64,000 bases of DNA from Nematostella vectensis (taxonomy: Eukaryota; Cnidaria; Anthozoa; Actiniaria; Edwardsiidae): assembly GCF_932526225.1 (NCBI RefSeq), contig NC_064038.1, forward strand, positions 6,475,822 to 6,539,821, in the 5' to 3' direction. Below are positions 60,765 to 64,000 of this stretch, piece after piece; within the stretch, counting starts at the first letter, position 1, and each line of letters opens with the position of its first letter. The notes under the pieces were generated by a model. It worked only from the letters and a program-made list of their open reading frames with translations. It was not told the origin of the DNA and searched no databases. The position numbers and the translations under genes are program-made.

Positions 60765-61982
60765 GTATGTCTTGCATACTGATAATCATAAGCCCTTATT
60801 TAGCATACTGGTATATCTAATAACTTCCCTCCAATTATATAACGACCATTAGCTTTCCCTAAAATGTTATAACTTGCCTGAAATCGTAAAAGTGTATGTC
60901 AACAAGCGGTTTAACTAACGTAAAATGTTACATTTCTTCACCCCCAATGTTATAAGGACCATCAAATGTTCGGCTCTTCAAATGATAAATTTTTTAGTAA
61001 GAATATCTAGGCTGAACGATTTGATAAGTTTGTATAATTAAAATATATTATAAATAATTGTAAGGTTTTCATACTGTCTGTGAAACCGGGCTACCAATTA
61101 GTAACTTCTGAAACGACCATAAGAAAGACGTATCACAAGGCCGATATTTAGTTGTAAATTCACTGAAAGATATCGTAGAAAATGATCAAGAAGCTGATCT
61201 CGATTCTGCGAAATACAGTGAACGAGAACCGTTACAATTGAAATTGCCTTTCATATCCCTTTCCCCGCCAACTATCTGTTATGATAAGCGTCCATCTGTT
61301 CTTTCACCTGGGACCCACTTGAATCCAAAGACCTGAAGACAAAACAAACGAGTGTTTTTAATACACGCACTTAGAGCGTCGCTACCATCGACACAAACAT
61401 AGTGGAAATCCATGAAGTATTTGTAGCTATACTTTTTATTACGGTCGTTATCGCCCGTTGTTACTTGAATTAGTAAGCACAAAGAAATGTTAATTTTATA
61501 TAAAGATATCGGTGACTGTGATGGATTATTCTACATATGTTTGCGCTCTTTCCTGCGAATCATCACAGAGGAAGTAAGCTGTTGAAGTATTTTGTTTTTG
61601 ATATGCTTCCGGTTAAGTACCCAGGCGTAAGCTGTGTTCTGCCTGTGTGGTTCAGGTGAAACCTTGCCGCTTTCCGATATGGCACAGCGGTTTAGCGTGG
61701 GCATCAGGATGAAACAGCGATCCCAGCACAGCTTTTTTCCCGCATTTAGAGAATTCAAATGCTATATAGCTAGAAGCCGTTGGAAGCTACATCATTCTAA
61801 ACAATCACTATTGTGGACACTTACAAGTGAACTAACACGAATAACAGATCAAACGTTTTTAGACCGTCGAAAAGGAATACAATTTAAAGCATTTGGTAAG
61901 TAGAAAACGTTTTGTTGTTTTGACTTTCTTTTTTTTTGTGAGTCTTGTTTATGATTTAAATGTATTTTTGCACTTTTTTCAG
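60765..61982. other. Between UNC13 exon 32 and the RFamide coding exon
   Basis: No further UNC13 exon is visible. On the minus strand 61482-61279 is open and has an acceptor-like junction before VFGFKWVPGERTDG, but no family was recognised. A probable 5' UTR exon of the RFamide gene ends at 61895 (ATTTG|GTAAGT), and the intron ends in TTTTTTCAG at 61982. Confidence 0.5.
61634..61895 (+). other. Probable 5' UTR exon of the RFamide gene
   Basis: Ends at a strong donor GTAAGT (61896). Joined to 61983 it stays in frame with the precursor ATG (GCATTTG|ATTGGGTGAAAATG), and an open frame extends back to about 61634. Because the signal peptide starts at 61994, this exon is more likely untranslated. 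Its 5' limit is unknown. Confidence 0.4.
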
Positions 61983-61993
61983 ATTGGGTGAAA

Positions 61994-64000
61994 ATGCCAA
62001 ACACTTGCCTTATCCACGTTTCACTCATCGTCATCTTGACGCTTTATGGCGCTACCAAAGGGCGTGGAACGCCGGCTTCTCGTAACACAATAGTGTCAAG
62101 GGGTATCATAACCGCTAGCTCCAATACGTTTAAAGGAGGAATACACCGAAGTAAAGCTGTTAAAAGTAGCCCTCGTAACGGGGTATCAACTATTGCTTCC
62201 TCTGAAATCACAAGTGTCAGAAAATCTTTGAAGTTACCTCATATCAAAGAATTAATAAAATTTGCATCACAACCAGTCGCAAGATTCGGAAGATCTGCGT
62301 CACCTCAAATCACAAGATTCGGAAGATCTGCGTCACCTCAGATAACAAGATTCGGAAGATCTGCGTCACCTCAAATCACAAGATTTGGAAGATCTGCGTC
62401 ACCTCAGATAACAAGATTCGGAAGATCTGCATCACCTCAGATAACAAGATTCGGAAGATCTGCGTCACCTCAAATTACAAGATTCGGAAGATCTGCGTCA
62501 CCTCAAATCACAAGATTCGGAAGATCTGCGTCACCTCAAATCACAAGATTCGGAAGATCTGCGTCACCTCAGATCACAAGATTTGGAAGATCTGCATCAC
62601 CTCAAATCACAAGATTCGGAAGATCTGCGTCACCTCAAATCACAAAATTCGGAAGATCTGCATCACCTCAAATTACAAGATTCGGAAGATCTGCGTCACC
62701 TCAAATCACAAGATTCGGAAGATCTGCATCACCTCAAATTACAAGATTCGGAAGATCTGCATCACCTCAGATAACAAGATTCGGAAGATCTGCGTCACCT
62801 CAAATCACAAGATTTGGAAGATCTGCGTCACCTCAGATAACAAGATTCGGAAGATCTGCATCACCTCAAATTACAAGATTCGGAAGATCTGCGTCACCTC
62901 AGATAACAAGATTCGGAAGATCTGCGTCACCTCAAATCACAAGATTCGGAAGATCTGCATCACCTCAAATTACAAGATTCGGAAGATCTGCGTCACCTCA
63001 GATAACAAGATTCGGAAGATCTGCGTCACCTCAAATCACAAGATTCGGAAGATCTGCATCACCTCAAATCACAAGATTTGGAAGATCTGCGTCACCTCAG
63101 ATAACAAGATTCGGAAGATCTGCATCACCTCAAATTACAAGATTCGGAAGATCTGCGTCACCTCAGATAACAAGATTCGGAAGATCTGCGTCACCTCAAA
63201 TCACAAGATTCGGAAGATCTGCATCACCTCAAATTACAAGATTCGGAAGATCTGCATCACCTCAAATTACAAGATTCGGAAGATCTGCATCACCTCAGAT
63301 AACAAGATTCGGAAGATCTGCGTCACCTCAGATAACAAGATTCGGAAGATCTGCATCACCTCAGATAACAAGATTCGGAAGATCTGCGTCACCTCAAATC
63401 ACAAGATTCGGAAGATCTGCATCACCTCAAATTACAAGATTCGGAAAATCTGCATCACCTCAGATCACAAGATTCGGAAAATCTGCGTCACCTCAGATAA
63501 CAAGATTCGGAAGATCTGCGTCACCACAGATCACAAGATTCGGAAGATCTGCGTCACCTCAAATCACAAGATTCGGAAGATCTGCGTCACCTCAAATCAC
63601 AAGATTCGGAAGATCTGCGTCACCTCAAATCACAAGATTCGGAAAATCTGCATCACCTCAGATCACAAGATTCGGAAGATCTGCGTCATCTCAAATCACA
63701 AGATTCGGAAGATCTGCGTCACCTCAAATCACAAGATTCGGAAGATCTGCATCACCTCAGATCACAAGATTCGGAAGATCTGCGTCACCTCAAATTACAA
63801 GATTCGGTAGATCTGCGTCACCACAGATCACAAGATTCGGAAGATCTGCGTCACCTCAAATCACAAGATTCGGAAGATCTGCGTCACCTCAAATCACAAG
63901 ATTCGGAAGATCTGCGTCACCTCAAATCACAAGATTCGGAAGATCTGCATCACCTCAAATCACAAGATTTGGAAGATCTGCATCACCTCAAATCACAAGA
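61994..64000 (+). CDS. RFamide neuropeptide precursor, QITRFamide type (3' partial)
   Basis: Secreted prohormone for amidated neuropeptides stored in dense-core vesicles. ATG at 61994 follows an acceptor at 61982; 669 codons are open to the window edge with no stop. Residues 1-20 (MPNTCLIHVSLIVILTLYGA) are a signal peptide. A basic Ser/Thr-rich pro-region runs to about residue 93. A first degenerate unit PVARFGRSASP precedes 51 complete 11-residue units QITRFGRSASP and the start of a 52nd. By family rules, Arg (or Lys) is the cleavage site, Gly becomes the C-terminal amide, and Gln cyclises, giving pQITRFamide. SA-SP before Gln suits stepwise dipeptidyl removal, known for cnidarian precursors. 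Variants: one QITKF (unit 11), three GK instead of GR, one SASS. Sea anemone Antho-RFamide precursors are the nearest known type; N. vectensis QITRFamide is recalled, not checked. Confidence 0.95.
   Translation, partial: MPNTCLIHVSLIVILTLYGATKGRGTPASRNTIVSRGIITASSNTFKGGIHRSKAVKSSPRNGVSTIASSEITSVRKSLKLPHIKELIKFASQPVARFGRSASPQITRFGRSASPQITRFGRSASPQITRFGRSASPQITRFGRSASPQITRFGRSASPQITRFGRSASPQITRFGRSASPQITRFGRSASPQITRFGRSASPQITRFGRSASPQITKFGRSASPQITRFGRSASPQITRFGRSASPQITRFGRSASPQITRFGRSASPQITRFGRSASPQITRFGRSASPQITRFGRSASPQITRFGRSASPQITRFGRSASPQITRFGRSASPQITRFGRSASPQITRFGRSASPQITRFGRSASPQITRFGRSASPQITRFGRSASPQITRFGRSASPQITRFGRSASPQITRFGRSASPQITRFGRSASPQITRFGRSASPQITRFGRSASPQITRFGRSASPQITRFGRSASPQITRFGKSASPQITRFGKSASPQITRFGRSASPQITRFGRSASPQITRFGRSASPQITRFGRSASPQITRFGKSASPQITRFGRSASSQITRFGRSASPQITRFGRSASPQITRFGRSASPQITRFGRSASPQITRFGRSASPQITRFGRSASPQITRFGRSASPQITRFGRSASPQITRFGRSASPQITR
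62306..64000 (+). repeat. 33-bp coding tandem array
   Basis: 51 complete units of 33 bp and 12 bases of the next, with no indel (1695 bp = 51 x 33 + 12). Units differ mainly at synonymous sites (CAAATC/CAAATT/CAGATA; GCG/GCA; TTC/TTT). A 99-bp higher-order pattern of three unit types is visible around 62900-63250. Confidence 0.97.

Noticed and set aside
62583-62774. His/Leu-rich repetitive plus-strand frame (EDLHHLKSQDS-type)
   Set aside because: Off-frame reading of the RFamide array; the true frame starts at 61994 and runs to the window edge.

Overview
The window is draft genomic sequence from an animal, most likely an anthozoan cnidarian and probably the sea anemone Nematostella vectensis or a close relative. 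The evidence is intron-rich genes with standard GT-AG junctions, animal synaptic and signalling families, a neuropeptide precursor built from QITRFG units (a sea-anemone RFamide type), dense short inverted-repeat elements and minisatellites, and one 200-N assembly gap. Species identity is inference. No bacterial or viral gene was recognised.

Layout. 1-345: a 20-bp satellite. 346-6074: no gene recognised, with short inverted-repeat elements. 6107-9860 (-): a frame-disrupted copy of a secreted cnidarian protein family. 12124-17012 (+): an NCKX/SLC24 K+-dependent Na+/Ca2+ exchanger, with the first half of its alpha-1 repeat missing next to the assembly gap. 20128-23155 (+): a two-exon galactose 3-O-sulfotransferase (GAL3ST) of 448 aa. 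25497-36346 (-): an 11-exon RNF126/RNF115-like RING-H2 ubiquitin ligase of 274 aa; its first intron holds a ~4-kb inverted-repeat-bounded element carrying a broken CXC-domain gene. 37134-60764 (+): UNC13/Munc13, 32 exons whose phases all agree, giving 1036 codons (C2A, linker with possible calmodulin site, C1, C2B, most of MUN). RNF126-like and UNC13 are head to head, 787 bp between start codons. 61994-64000 (+): an RFamide neuropeptide precursor, open to the window edge, with 51 complete QITRFGRSASP-type units. The end of UNC13 (rest of MUN, C2C) is not seen before it, so the neuropeptide gene may be nested in a UNC13 intron.

The most unusual signal is that several tandem repeats straddle exon-intron boundaries. 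In UNC13, four different 5' splice sites (after exons 11, 12, 15 and 25) have been copied into the following intron as arrays of 83, 39, 22 and 38 bp. In the RNF126-like gene one 3' splice site and one 5' splice site are copied in the same way (~64 bp and 51 bp units). Each array holds exon-end or exon-start bases plus the splice signal. The 39-bp array keeps the reading frame open and could add 13 residues per unit just before the C1 domain.

UNC13 primes synaptic and dense-core vesicles and the RFamide gene encodes a dense-core-vesicle cargo, so these neighbours act in the same secretory process; that the adjacency matters is speculation. The other genes are general membrane, Golgi and ubiquitin functions.
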